From contig CANFNV010000011.1 of assembly GCA_947448525.1 (NCBI GenBank), positions 1 to 64,000 of the forward strand: 64,000 nucleotides of DNA, read 5' to 3'. Every line of letters begins with the position of its first letter. Position 1 is the first letter of the stretch. Both the position numbers and the translations under genes were made by a program. Positions 36,362 to 45,477 of the stretch are shown piece by piece. The notes under the pieces were generated by a model that ran no database searches, was not told the origin of the DNA, and was given only the letters and a program-made list of their open reading frames with translations. This stretch comes from Flavobacteriaceae bacterium (GTDB lineage: Bacteria; Bacteroidota; Bacteroidia; Flavobacteriales; Flavobacteriaceae).

Positions 36362-38662
36362 ATGAAAATTGCAATTATAGGTGGTGGTCCTGGTGGGCTT
36401 TATTTTTCGATACTTACAAAAAAAGCAATGCCAAATTGCCAAATTGATATTTATGAACGCAATAAACCTGACGATAGTTTTGGTTTTGGAGTAGTATTTT
36501 CGGATGAAACTTTGGGGGAATTCCTAAAACGCGACATGCAATCGTATGAGTTAATTAGAAGTAAATTTGCTTATTGGGATGATATTATTATTGCCCGAGA
36601 TGGAGATACCGTAAATATTGCAGGAAATGGTTTTTGTGGTTGTTCTAGAAAGACATTACTTCAATTATTGCAGCAACGTTGTATAGAAGAGGGAGTTAAT
36701 TTGCATTTTGAACAAAATATAGAAGATTTAAGTCAATATAAAGATGCTGATGTAATTATAGCTGCTGACGGAATTGGAAGTAGCATTAGAACACGTTATC
36801 AAAAAGAATTCGGAACAAAAATAGAGTTAAAAAAGAATCGTTTTGTTTGGTTAGGATCGACAAAACCTTTGGACGCTTTTACTTATTTCTTTAGAACAAC
36901 TGAACTTGGAACAATCGTTGCTCATTCCTACCAATACCAGGAAGGCATGAGTACATGGATTTTTGAATGTTCGAATGAAACTTGGCAAAAATTCAATTTT
37001 GAAGTTACCAATGAAGAAGATACCATAGCTAAGATTTCAGATATTTTCAAAGAAGAATTAGACGGACATCCATTGATTTCAAACAAATCACATTGGAGGC
37101 AATTTCCACATGTAACCAACCAAAATTGGTATCATAATAATATTGTACTTCTTGGAGACGCCAAAGCCACTGCCCACTACTCTATTGGTTCTGGAACTAA
37201 ATTAGCCATGGATTGCGCTATTGGTTTATCAGATGCTATAATTGCAAATCCAAATGATGTGCAAGCCGCTTTTCAGCAATATGACAATTCTAGAAGAAAT
37301 ACGGTTGAAATGATTCAATATGCTGCATTGGTTTCATTGGATTGGTTTGAAAATATAGACAGAAACATGCAGCACCCGTTCTATCAATTTGCTTTTGGTT
37401 GCATGACCCGTTCTAAAAAAGTAACTTTTGAAAACTTACGCTTGCGAGACGCTTCCTTTACGGATAAAGTGTTGGATGAGTTTCTTACAAACCTAAAACC
37501 TGCAACCCAAAACATAAAACCTATACCTGCTGCATTTTCTAAACTCAAATTAAGAGATTTAGAATTACAAAACCGAATCGTTATGGCTCCCATGGGGCAA
37601 TATTCGGCTAAAGATGGTGTCGTAAATGATTGGCATTTTCAACATTATACTTCACGAGCAATTGGTGGTTTGGGATTAATATTGACCGAAATGACGGCAG
37701 TTTCTGAAACTGGACGAATTACTAGAAGTTGCGCTGGCATTTATTCACAAGAACAAGTAGTTGCTTGGCAAAGTATAAATGATTTTATTCATGAAAATAC
37801 ACAAACCAAAATCGGAATTCAATTAGGACATTCTGGGAGAAAAGGCGCAACTAAAATACCATGGGAAGACACTTTTACTGGAACGCCATGGGAATTACTT
37901 TCGGCTTCTGCTATTCCATTTAAAGAAAATTCAGTTACTCCAAAAGCGATGACATTGTCTGATATGGATTTAATTGTATCACAATTTGTGAATGCAGCTA
38001 ATAATGCTAACGAAGCAGGATTTGATATGATTGAATTACAGTCCCATCACGGATTTTTATTGGCTTCTTTCTTATCTCCACTTACTAATATAAGAACCGA
38101 CGAATTTGGCGGAAGCATAGAAAATCGAATGAAATTCCCAATTAGAGTTTTTAAAGAAATTCGAAAAGTTTTTCCAAAAGAAAAACCAATGTCAGTTCGA
38201 ATATCTGCAACTGATTGGGTAGAAAAGGGAATATCAGAAGAAGATGTAATTACAATCGCAACTGCATTCAAAAACGCAGGTGCGGATATTATTAATGTTT
38301 CTACAGGAAATACGGTTGCCCATCAAAAACCAATAACAGGCAGAATGTGGCAAACTCCTTTTGCAGATGCCGTTCGAAACACCGTTCCTATTCCGACCAT
38401 GACAGCGGGTTATATACAAGATATCGATCAAATAAATACCATTATTTTAAACGGAAGAGCTGATTTAGTGGCATTAGGAAGACCTTTGTTATTAGACGCT
38501 AATATAGTTAGAAATGCCCAAGCCTATGAGCATTTCGAACCAACAGACATTCCATATCCATACCGAGCAGGAATGTCGCATTTATTTCCTTTAAAAGCCA
38601 CGGAGAGAAAACAAATAGAAGGAATGAAAAAAGCGTTAAAACCAAAAAGCAATAAAAAATAA
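36362..38662 (+). CDS. Fused aryl-CoA hydroxylase (FAD) and old-yellow-enzyme reductase; anthraniloyl-CoA or salicylyl-CoA type
   Basis: A 766-aa fusion. Residues about 1-385 are a class A FAD monooxygenase with the dinucleotide motif IAIIGGGPGGLYFSILTKKA and the FAD-binding LLGDAKATAHYSIGSGTKLA. Residues about 390-766 are an old-yellow-enzyme FMN reductase: LQNRIVMAPMGQYSA, GIQLGHSGRKGA, IELQSHHGFLLASFLSP and ALGRPLL. This layout is that of 2-aminobenzoyl-CoA monooxygenase/reductase and of salicylyl-CoA 5-hydroxylase fusions. The predicted job is 5-hydroxylation of an aryl-CoA made by the next gene. The typical Azoarcus enzyme also reduces the ring; whether this OYE half does so is open. Overall sequence identity to either prototype could not be measured. 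Confidence 0.85.
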   Translation: MKIAIIGGGPGGLYFSILTKKAMPNCQIDIYERNKPDDSFGFGVVFSDETLGEFLKRDMQSYELIRSKFAYWDDIIIARDGDTVNIAGNGFCGCSRKTLLQLLQQRCIEEGVNLHFEQNIEDLSQYKDADVIIAADGIGSSIRTRYQKEFGTKIELKKNRFVWLGSTKPLDAFTYFFRTTELGTIVAHSYQYQEGMSTWIFECSNETWQKFNFEVTNEEDTIAKISDIFKEELDGHPLISNKSHWRQFPHVTNQNWYHNNIVLLGDAKATAHYSIGSGTKLAMDCAIGLSDAIIANPNDVQAAFQQYDNSRRNTVEMIQYAALVSLDWFENIDRNMQHPFYQFAFGCMTRSKKVTFENLRLRDASFTDKVLDEFLTNLKPATQNIKPIPAAFSKLKLRDLELQNRIVMAPMGQYSAKDGVVNDWHFQHYTSRAIGGLGLILTEMTAVSETGRITRSCAGIYSQEQVVAWQSINDFIHENTQTKIGIQLGHSGRKGATKIPWEDTFTGTPWELLSASAIPFKENSVTPKAMTLSDMDLIVSQFVNAANNANEAGFDMIELQSHHGFLLASFLSPLTNIRTDEFGGSIENRMKFPIRVFKEIRKVFPKEKPMSVRISATDWVEKGISEEDVITIATAFKNAGADIINVSTGNTVAHQKPITGRMWQTPFADAVRNTVPIPTMTAGYIQDIDQINTIILNGRADLVALGRPLLLDANIVRNAQAYEHFEPTDIPYPYRAGMSHLFPLKATERKQIEGMKKALKPKSNKK

Positions 38663-38685
38663 TTACGAATTTTAAATTACGAATT

Positions 38686-40275
38686 ATGAAACACTACGAA
38701 GATAATTTTGCTCATAATAGTTTACCAAGTTCTGAATTGATGCCAGAATACAATTTTACGGATTTAACGCAATTCCAGCATCCTGAAATGCTCAATTGTG
38801 TAGAGCGATTATTAGATTTTCACATCAAAGAAGGTAACGGAAATAACATTTGTATTCGCACCTTCGAAACGACTTGGACCTATCAAGATTTATACGATAA
38901 AGCCAATCAAATTGCTCATGTACTTCTAGAAAATTTAGATTTAAAATCAGGCAATCGTGTATTAATTCGTTCTGCTAATAACCCAATGATGGTGGCGTGT
39001 TGGTATGCCGTTTTAAAAGCAGGAGGAATTGTAGTGGCTACGATGCCATTACTTCGTTCTAAAGAATTGACTACAATTATTGATTGTGCTAAAATCTCTC
39101 ATGTGCTTTGTGATAAAGAACTTGAAGAAGAAATAAATTTGGTGAAATCTCCTTCCTTAAAGAAAACTTGCTTTTACGGCAATTCGCAATTGGAGGAACT
39201 GATGCAATCTAAATCCAAAACTTTTATCAATTATCCCAGCAAATCAGATAGTTTAGCTTTAATCGGATTCACTTCAGGAACTACGGGATTGCCTAAAATG
39301 ACCTCGCATTACCACAAAGATATTTTAAATATTTGCGAGTGTTTTCCTGCCTATTCGTTACAACCCACTGTAAAGGATGTTTTTACAGGAAGTCCACCAA
39401 TTGGATTTACTTTTGGTTTGGGAGGATTAGTTTTATTCCCAATGTATTTTGGAGCTTCTACCTTCTTAATCGAAAAACCAAGTCCCGATTTATTATTGAA
39501 AGCCATTCAAGAACATAAAATTACGATTTGTTTTACGGCACCAACTGCATGGCGTATCATTACTGCTAAAGTAAAAGATTATGATATTTCAAGCATACGC
39601 AAATGCGTTTCAGCCGGAGAAACCTTACCTATAAAGGTATGGCAAGATTGGTACGATGCCACAGGATTGAAAATCATTGACGGAATTGGTTCGACTGAAA
39701 TATTGCACATTTTCATATCTTCCAACGAAGAGAACATGAAGCCTGGCGCAACGGGAGTTCCTGTCACAGGTTATGAAGCAAAAATAGTAGATATAGAAGG
39801 AAATGAAGTTCCAACAAATGAGCCTGGAAGACTTGCTGTGCTTGGGATTACCGGTTGTAAATACTTAAATCGTGAAGAGAAACAACGCGAATATGTTGAA
39901 AAGGGGTGGAATATTACGGGTGATATTTTTAGGAAAGATGAGGAGGGTTATTTTTGGTTTGTGGCTCGTGGCGATGACATGATTATTTCTTCTGGTTATA
40001 ATATTGCCTCAATTGAAGTAGAATCTGTACTTTTAACCCATGAAGAAATTCTAGAATGTGCTGTTGTCGGACTTCCTGATAATGATCGTGGAATGTTGGT
40101 TTGCGCTCATATTGTTCTCAAAGAAAAACATAAAGCTTCAGAAGAAATGAAAAAAGATATTCAACAGTGGTTCAAAGAAGTAGCAGCGCCCTATAAATAT
40201 CCAAGGATCATTCATTTTACCAATGAATTACCAAAAACCGAAACAGGAAAAATACAACGATTTAAGTTAAAATAA
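38686..40275 (+). CDS. Aryl-CoA ligase, 2-aminobenzoate-type (benzoate-CoA ligase family)
   Basis: A 529-aa AMP-forming aryl-CoA ligase. The P-loop is FTSGTTGLPKMTSHYH about residue 190, the adenylate motif DGIGSTEILHIF, the hinge FVARGDDMIISSGYNIASIE, and the C-terminal lysine lies in LPKTETGKIQRF. The N-terminal part (GNNICIRTFETTWTYQDLYDKANQ) and the GIGSTE motif place it with benzoate-CoA and 2-aminobenzoate-CoA ligases rather than acetyl- or acyl-CoA synthetases. Directly behind the hydroxylase fusion, it would supply anthraniloyl-CoA (or salicylyl-CoA). Its stop overlaps the next gene by one base. Confidence 0.85.
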   Translation: MKHYEDNFAHNSLPSSELMPEYNFTDLTQFQHPEMLNCVERLLDFHIKEGNGNNICIRTFETTWTYQDLYDKANQIAHVLLENLDLKSGNRVLIRSANNPMMVACWYAVLKAGGIVVATMPLLRSKELTTIIDCAKISHVLCDKELEEEINLVKSPSLKKTCFYGNSQLEELMQSKSKTFINYPSKSDSLALIGFTSGTTGLPKMTSHYHKDILNICECFPAYSLQPTVKDVFTGSPPIGFTFGLGGLVLFPMYFGASTFLIEKPSPDLLLKAIQEHKITICFTAPTAWRIITAKVKDYDISSIRKCVSAGETLPIKVWQDWYDATGLKIIDGIGSTEILHIFISSNEENMKPGATGVPVTGYEAKIVDIEGNEVPTNEPGRLAVLGITGCKYLNREEKQREYVEKGWNITGDIFRKDEEGYFWFVARGDDMIISSGYNIASIEVESVLLTHEEILECAVVGLPDNDRGMLVCAHIVLKEKHKASEEMKKDIQQWFKEVAAPYKYPRIIHFTNELPKTETGKIQRFKLK

Positions 40276-41858
40276 TGAGAAAAGCATTTTTAATAATAAG
40301 TATTACAATTTTGTCTTTAACGGGGATTCTAATTTATATAAATTGGAAATTCAGTTTCCTGCTTTTGATATTTATTCCACTGATTCTAATGGGATTGTAT
40401 GACATGTACCAATCACAACACACCATCAGAAGAAATTTTCCATTATTGGGAAGAATGCGTTATTTATTAGAATCAATTGGTCCTGAGATGCGCCAATATT
40501 TCATTGAGACTGATACAGAAGGAAAGCCATTTGACCGTTTACAAAGAAGAATGGTTTACGCAAGAAGCAAAAAACAAATTGATTCACAGCCATTTGGAAC
40601 TCAATTAAATGTTTATGATGAAGGTTATGAGTGGATTAATCATAGTATAAGAGCACTTTTATTCTCACAAATTAACGAAAATCCTCGTGTTAAAATTGGT
40701 TCCTCACAATGTGAAAAACCTTATGAAGCAAGTCTTTTAAATATAAGCGCAATGAGTTTTGGTGCATTAAGTAAAAATGCCATTCTTGCTTTAAACAGTG
40801 GAGCTAAGCAAGGCGGATTTTATCACAATACAGGCGAGGGCGGATTGTCACCTTATCATTTGCAAAATAATGGTGATGTGGTTTGGAATATTGGTACGGG
40901 TTATTTTAGTTGCAGAACCGACGACGGAAAATTTTCTTATGATGAATACGCAAAAAGAGCAAGTTTAGAAAATGTAAAAATGATTGAAATCAAATTCTCT
41001 CAAGGAGCTAAACCTGGTCACGGAGGAATATTACCTAAAGAAAAAGTTACCGATGAAATTGCAGCCATTCGATTAGTGGCAAAAGGAAATGATATTGTAT
41101 CACCTCCTACCCATTCAGCTTTTACAACACCTTTAGAGTTGATGGATTTTGTAAAACTATTGCGAAAAGGAGCTAAAGGAAAGCCTATCGGAATGAAAAT
41201 TTGCATCGGAAATAAATCAGAATTTATATCCATTTGTAAAGCGATGGTGGAAACAAATACTTTTTTAGACTTCATTACTGTTGATGGTGGTGAAGGAGGT
41301 ACTGGTGCAGCTCCACCAGAATATTCAGATCATGTGGGTATGCCATTAAGGGAAGCTTTGGCTTTTGTATATGATGCATTAAATGGTTTTGGAATTAAAA
41401 ATCAAATTAAAATAATTGCAAGCGGAAAAGTAATTTCCGGATTTGATATTATTAGAAACCTTTCTATCGGAGCTGATTTATGTAATTCGGCACGCGGAAT
41501 GATGTTTGCTTTAGGCTGTATTCAAGCTTTAGAATGTCATGCCAATACGTGTCCAACTGGAGTAGCCACTCAAGATGAGAAGCTCATGAAAGGTTTAGTT
41601 CCAGAAGAAAAAAGTGTTCGTGTAGCCCGTTTCCAAAAAGAAACTGTTAAAAGTGCTATGGACTTAATTGCTTCAGCTGGACTGCATCATCCTGATGATG
41701 TTACACGCGATGTGGTGAGTATGCGCGTGACGAGAAACAAAACCCAAACCTTTGCCCAAATCTTCCCGGAATTAGAAGCTGGATGTTTGGTTAATGAAAA
41801 TACAGTTCCCAAAGATTTTTTATACTTTTGGAAAAAAGCTAGTTCGGAAAAATTTTAA
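40275..41858 (+). CDS. FMN-binding glutamate-synthase-family protein with membrane anchor
   Basis: A 527-aa protein with two hydrophobic helices near the N-terminus (about residues 5-45) followed by the GltS synthase domain. HNTGEGGLSPYHLQNNGDVVW, IEIKFSQGAKPGHGGILP and ITVDGGEGGTGAAPPEYSDH are the FMN/TIM-barrel motifs. C415, C421 and C426 (C-x5-C-x4-C) match the 3Fe-4S ligands of glutamate synthase. The glutaminase domain is missing, so it cannot be an ordinary glutamate synthase. Such stand-alone proteins are reported as widespread without a firm role. In this operon it might assimilate or channel the ammonia released by the pathway, or act as an unrelated oxidoreductase; neither is shown. 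Confidence 0.8.
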   Translation: MRKAFLIISITILSLTGILIYINWKFSFLLLIFIPLILMGLYDMYQSQHTIRRNFPLLGRMRYLLESIGPEMRQYFIETDTEGKPFDRLQRRMVYARSKKQIDSQPFGTQLNVYDEGYEWINHSIRALLFSQINENPRVKIGSSQCEKPYEASLLNISAMSFGALSKNAILALNSGAKQGGFYHNTGEGGLSPYHLQNNGDVVWNIGTGYFSCRTDDGKFSYDEYAKRASLENVKMIEIKFSQGAKPGHGGILPKEKVTDEIAAIRLVAKGNDIVSPPTHSAFTTPLELMDFVKLLRKGAKGKPIGMKICIGNKSEFISICKAMVETNTFLDFITVDGGEGGTGAAPPEYSDHVGMPLREALAFVYDALNGFGIKNQIKIIASGKVISGFDIIRNLSIGADLCNSARGMMFALGCIQALECHANTCPTGVATQDEKLMKGLVPEEKSVRVARFQKETVKSAMDLIASAGLHHPDDVTRDVVSMRVTRNKTQTFAQIFPELEAGCLVNENTVPKDFLYFWKKASSEKF

Positions 41859-41892
41859 TCAAATTAAAGAAAATATTTAATATTAAGTAATT

Positions 41893-42318
41893 ATGAATCA
41901 AACATTTATTAAACAAGAAAAAGTTCGTTTCCAACATGTAGATTATGCTGGAATTGTATTTTATCCTAGATTTCTTGAAATGCTTAATTGCTTAGTTGAG
42001 GATTGGTTTGAAGAAGCCCTTGATCGTCCTTTTTCTAAAATGCACGAAACTAACGGAATCCCAACGGTAGATTTAAAAATACAATTTAAAAAAGCTGCCC
42101 GATTAGGAGATGTTCTAACCAAAAAATTATGGGTTAACCACTTAGGTGGTGCTTCACTCCTTTGTGGATTTTCTTTTGAAGACGAGAATGGAACTACTTG
42201 TTTAGATGGTGAAGTAACTTTGGTAAACGTAGCTTTTAATGAAGATAGAAACGATATAAAAGCTACGCCATTTTCAGATGAAATGAAAATGAAAATCTCA
42301 ACTTTTATTATATCATAA
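41893..42318 (+). CDS. Hotdog-fold acyl-CoA thioesterase (4-hydroxybenzoyl-CoA type)
   Basis: A 141-aa thioesterase of the 4HBT family: RFQHVDYAGIVFYPRFLEMLN carries the catalytic aspartate D17 in the HVDYAGIVFYP signature, followed by VEDWFEEAL and the beta-rich remainder. Family members release free aryl acids from aryl-CoA. In this operon the likely substrate is the 5-hydroxylated aryl-CoA, giving 5-hydroxyanthranilate (or gentisate) to the cupin dioxygenase downstream. It lies 34 bases after the glutamate-synthase-like gene. Confidence 0.85.
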   Translation: MNQTFIKQEKVRFQHVDYAGIVFYPRFLEMLNCLVEDWFEEALDRPFSKMHETNGIPTVDLKIQFKKAARLGDVLTKKLWVNHLGGASLLCGFSFEDENGTTCLDGEVTLVNVAFNEDRNDIKATPFSDEMKMKISTFIIS

Positions 42319-42339
42319 AAATCTTTTAATTTAGTGTTT

Positions 42340-42372
42340 CTCTGTGAAAAAACTCTGTGAAACTCTGTGAAA
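42340..42372 (+). repeat. CTCTGTG tandem repeat (dispersed family B)
   Basis: Two exact copies of AACTCTGTGA lie at 42351-42370, preceded by a partial copy (TCTCTGTGAAAA). The same words, on the other strand, appear at 63405-63448. It lies in the 64-base gap before the nitrilase-family gene. Confidence 0.6.
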
Positions 42373-42382
42373 TAAAAAATCT

Positions 42383-43363
42383 ATGGAATTTAAAAAATTC
42401 AAAGCCGCTACCGTTCAAACTTCACCAGTTTTTTTAAACGTAGAAAAAACTATCGAGAAAGCAATCACTTTTATCAAAGAAGCAAGTGCTAATGGCGCCC
42501 AACTAATAGCCTTTCCAGAAGTTTTCGTTGCAGGCTACCCCTATTGGAACTGGATCATGACACCTGTTCAAGGTAGTAAATGGTATGAAGAATTATATAA
42601 ATGTTCGGTTGCTATAACCGATGTGTCTTTGCAACCATTATTTCAAGCTGCAAAAGAATATAATATACATATTGTAATTGGGATAAACGAACGTGGTGAT
42701 AGTTATGGTGAGATTTACAACTCCAATTTGATTATTGATAACAAGGGAAACTTAATAGGTAAACACCGAAAATTGGTCCCAACTTGGGCGGAAAAACTAA
42801 CATGGACTTCTGGTGATGGTTCTTCTTTAAAAGTATATGATACTGAAATTGGTCCTATTGGAACCTTGGCATGTGGTGAAAATACAAATACTTTAGCACG
42901 ATTCACTTTATTATCGCAAGGGGAGTTAATTCATATCGCTAATTATATTTCGTTGCCTGTGGCACCACCTGATTATGATATGGCTGAAGCAATTAAAATT
43001 CGTGCAGCAGCGCATTCTTTTGAAGGAAAATTATTTACTATTGTTTCGTGTTCTACAATCTCTCAAGAAATAAAAGATGCACTTAGAGAAGATGTGCCAA
43101 ATGTAGATGAATTATTGACTAGAAAGAATTCTGCTTTTTCTGGATTTATAGGTCCTAATGGCGCAGTAATTGGGGAGCCACTTATTGATAAAGAAGGAAT
43201 GGTTTATGCGGACATCGATTTGGAAAAATGTATCCAACCAAAGCAAATGCATGATATTTTAGGACATTACAACAGATTTGATATTTTTGATTTAAGAGTA
43301 AACACTGCTCCAACCAGAAAGATCACTTTTATAGATAATCACGAAGAATTTAATAAGCAATAG
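42383..43363 (+). CDS. Nitrilase-superfamily carbon-nitrogen hydrolase, possible maleamate amidase
   Basis: A 326-aa nitrilase-fold enzyme with the full catalytic set E46 (AFPEVFVAGYPYWNW), K130 (KHRKLVPTWAEKLTW) and C164 (LACGENTNTLARF). The CGEN sequence after the cysteine fits nitrilase/aliphatic-amidase subfamilies more than biotinidase or NAD synthase types. It lies between the thioesterase and the ring-cleavage dioxygenase. If the operon degrades 5-hydroxyanthranilate, ring opening leaves an amide and hydrolysis yields maleamate; this enzyme would then release ammonia. Alternatively it is a true nitrilase acting on an upstream arylnitrile. The first is inference from context only. Confidence 0.8.
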   Translation: MEFKKFKAATVQTSPVFLNVEKTIEKAITFIKEASANGAQLIAFPEVFVAGYPYWNWIMTPVQGSKWYEELYKCSVAITDVSLQPLFQAAKEYNIHIVIGINERGDSYGEIYNSNLIIDNKGNLIGKHRKLVPTWAEKLTWTSGDGSSLKVYDTEIGPIGTLACGENTNTLARFTLLSQGELIHIANYISLPVAPPDYDMAEAIKIRAAAHSFEGKLFTIVSCSTISQEIKDALREDVPNVDELLTRKNSAFSGFIGPNGAVIGEPLIDKEGMVYADIDLEKCIQPKQMHDILGHYNRFDIFDLRVNTAPTRKITFIDNHEEFNKQ

Positions 43364-43378
43364 CATAATAAATATACC

Positions 43379-44491
43379 ATGGAAGATAAATTTTCAGATG
43401 ATGTTTACGGAAGAGCTCGAGTTCAGGATTCTCTAGAATTAGAAGCCTATTACAAAGAATTAGAAACCCTTGGTGCTGGTGCTTTATGGACTGTTGCAAA
43501 CGATATTGAACCATGGGAACCCAGAAGTTCCTCAGTTCCGATGCTTTGGAAATACGATGATTTGAGAGCGTTGGTTTTAAAATCCTCCGAATTGGTAACA
43601 CCTGAACAAGCAGGTCGACGGGTGGTATACTTGGTAAACGACAAACGCAAAGATGTTTCTGCTGCTGTGGGTTGGCTGTATACTGGAATTCAAATAACAC
43701 GCCCAGGAGAAAGCACTTCTGCGCACAAACACAAAGCTTCAGCGTTACGGTTTATAATGGAAGGCGAAGGTGGTTATACAGTTGTGGATGGAAATAAAAT
43801 AACTTTTGAAGTCAACGATTTTGTAATTACACCCAATTCTACTTGGCACGAACATGGCGTTGATGCCAATGGTAAGACCTGTATTTGGCAAGACGGATTG
43901 GATATTCCTTTGGTTAATGCTTTAGAAGCAAATGATTATGCGGTTTATGATGGCAAACAACCCTTAGTTTCTGCTATTAATCATTCGCCAATTACCTTTG
44001 GTGGTGCAGGATTAATTCCGGTAGATAAAACATGGGACAAACCCTATTCTCCATTGTTCAAATATTCATGGAAAAATGTATATCCAGCCTTATTGGAAGT
44101 TGCTAAAGTCAACGAAATCAATCCGTTTGATGGAATATTAATGCAATATTCCAATCCGTTAACAGGTGGTCATGTGATGCAAACTATGGGTGCCGCCATG
44201 CAATTGTTACCCGCAGGATTTAAAGGTAAGGCTCACAAACACACTGGATCTTTTGTGTACCAATGTGCCAAAGGAAAAGGATATTCCATTATCAACGGAA
44301 AACGTTTTGACTGGAAAGAGCGAGATATTTTTTGCGTCCCATCTTGGGCGTGGCACGAACACCACAATTTATCAGACACCGAAGATGCCTGCCTATTTTC
44401 ATTTAACGATTTACCCGTTATTGAAGGATTGGGATTATTTCAAGGAAGAGACTATATAGAAAATAACGGAAACCAATTGATTAACGAATAA
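43379..44491 (+). CDS. Double-cupin ring-cleavage dioxygenase, gentisate/5-hydroxyanthranilate type
   Basis: A 370-aa bicupin of the gentisate 1,2-dioxygenase family. The first cupin has the iron set H116, H118 and H157 (GESTSAHKHKASALRF and WHEHGVDANG). The second has H286 and H288 (KAHKHTGSFVY) plus WAWHEHH and so also keeps a complete set, which is less common. The N-terminal YYKELETLGAGALW is typical. The enzyme would open an aromatic ring bearing para hydroxyl and ortho amino or hydroxyl groups next to the carboxylate, giving maleamylpyruvate or maleylpyruvate. It lies 15 bases after the nitrilase-family gene. Confidence 0.85.
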   Translation: MEDKFSDDVYGRARVQDSLELEAYYKELETLGAGALWTVANDIEPWEPRSSSVPMLWKYDDLRALVLKSSELVTPEQAGRRVVYLVNDKRKDVSAAVGWLYTGIQITRPGESTSAHKHKASALRFIMEGEGGYTVVDGNKITFEVNDFVITPNSTWHEHGVDANGKTCIWQDGLDIPLVNALEANDYAVYDGKQPLVSAINHSPITFGGAGLIPVDKTWDKPYSPLFKYSWKNVYPALLEVAKVNEINPFDGILMQYSNPLTGGHVMQTMGAAMQLLPAGFKGKAHKHTGSFVYQCAKGKGYSIINGKRFDWKERDIFCVPSWAWHEHHNLSDTEDACLFSFNDLPVIEGLGLFQGRDYIENNGNQLINE

Positions 44492-44515
44492 CGAATTTAG
44501 ATTTTTGAATTAAAA

Positions 44516-45424
44516 ATGAAACTACTTACATACAAAACTGCTGACACCGAACCTCGTTTAGGATTCCTCTACAACAATCAAGTTATTGACATGGAAGATT
44601 TTGGAGAAATATCTAATTTTCCATTACCAAACGACATGTTGGATTTAATTGACCTTGGATTTGAAATTATTCAAGAAATCAGCGAAATGGTGAACGAAAC
44701 TCCCGAAAATTTCTTCGAAGAAATATCCTATAATATGGACGAAGTTACCATCCTCGCTCCTATTGAAAAACCGAGAAAGAACATCATCGGAATAGGATTA
44801 AACTATACTGAACACGTTGCCGAAAGCGCAAGAACATTGGATACAACAGGTAAATTGCCACAAAAACCAATTATCTTTTCTAAACCACCAACAACGGTTA
44901 CGGCTACTAATACAAATATCATAAAAAACACCAAACTAACTTCACAATTAGATTGGGAAGTGGAATTGGCAGTAGTTATTGGCAAAAAAGGAAAATACGT
45001 TGCTAATGCCGATGCCATGGATTATGTTTTTGGGTATAGCGTTATAAATGATATTTCTGCAAGAGATTGTCGTCGTGAAGGTCAATGGATTGTTTCTAAA
45101 GGGCAAGATACTTTTGCACCAATGGGACCAATTTTAGTTACCAAAGACGAAATTGAAAATCCGCACAATTTGAATTTATCTTTAAAAGTAAACGGTGTGG
45201 AAAAACAAAACTCTAATACGAAATTCTTACTTTTCAATATAAATGATTTAATTGAAGATTTAAGCATCGTGTTTACTTTAGAACCAGGTGATATCATTGC
45301 CACAGGAACTCCGTCAGGCGTTGGCGCAGGACGAACTCCTCAAGAATGGTTAAGCAATGGAGATATTGTGGAAGCAACTGTGGAAGGAATTGGTACGATC
45401 GTGAATACCGTTAAGGAGATATAA
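44516..45424 (+). CDS. Fumarylacetoacetate-hydrolase-family protein (acylpyruvate hydrolase)
   Basis: A 302-aa FAH-fold C-C hydrolase. It has the N-terminal FAH-type cap (about 1-90) and the core LNYTEHVAESARTL, FSKPPTTVTATN, LDWEVELAVVIGKKGKYV (the D-x-E-x-E metal triad) and DISARDCRREGQWIVSKGQDTF. LEPGDIIATGTPSGVGAGRTP is the usual loop. In the pathway it would split maleylpyruvate or maleamylpyruvate into pyruvate and maleate or maleamate. No maleylpyruvate isomerase or glutathione-dependent enzyme is present, so direct hydrolysis is expected. It lies 24 bases after the cupin gene. Confidence 0.88.
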   Translation: MKLLTYKTADTEPRLGFLYNNQVIDMEDFGEISNFPLPNDMLDLIDLGFEIIQEISEMVNETPENFFEEISYNMDEVTILAPIEKPRKNIIGIGLNYTEHVAESARTLDTTGKLPQKPIIFSKPPTTVTATNTNIIKNTKLTSQLDWEVELAVVIGKKGKYVANADAMDYVFGYSVINDISARDCRREGQWIVSKGQDTFAPMGPILVTKDEIENPHNLNLSLKVNGVEKQNSNTKFLLFNINDLIEDLSIVFTLEPGDIIATGTPSGVGAGRTPQEWLSNGDIVEATVEGIGTIVNTVKEI

Positions 45425-45433
45425 AAGAGTGTT

Positions 45434-45450
45434 GAGTAATCAGTTTTCTG
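45434..45450 (+). repeat. CAGT-rich word (dispersed family C)
   Basis: GAGTAATCAGTTTTCTG matches CAGTAATCAGTTGTCAG at 56544-56560 with three differences. It lies in the 53-base gap between the FAH and maleate isomerase genes. Confidence 0.4.
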
Positions 45451-45477
45451 TAATTAAACGACTTTAAACTTTTAAAC

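Noticed and set aside
40275..41858. Complete glutamate synthase large subunit
   Set aside because: The glutaminase domain is missing and the protein is about a third of the usual length.
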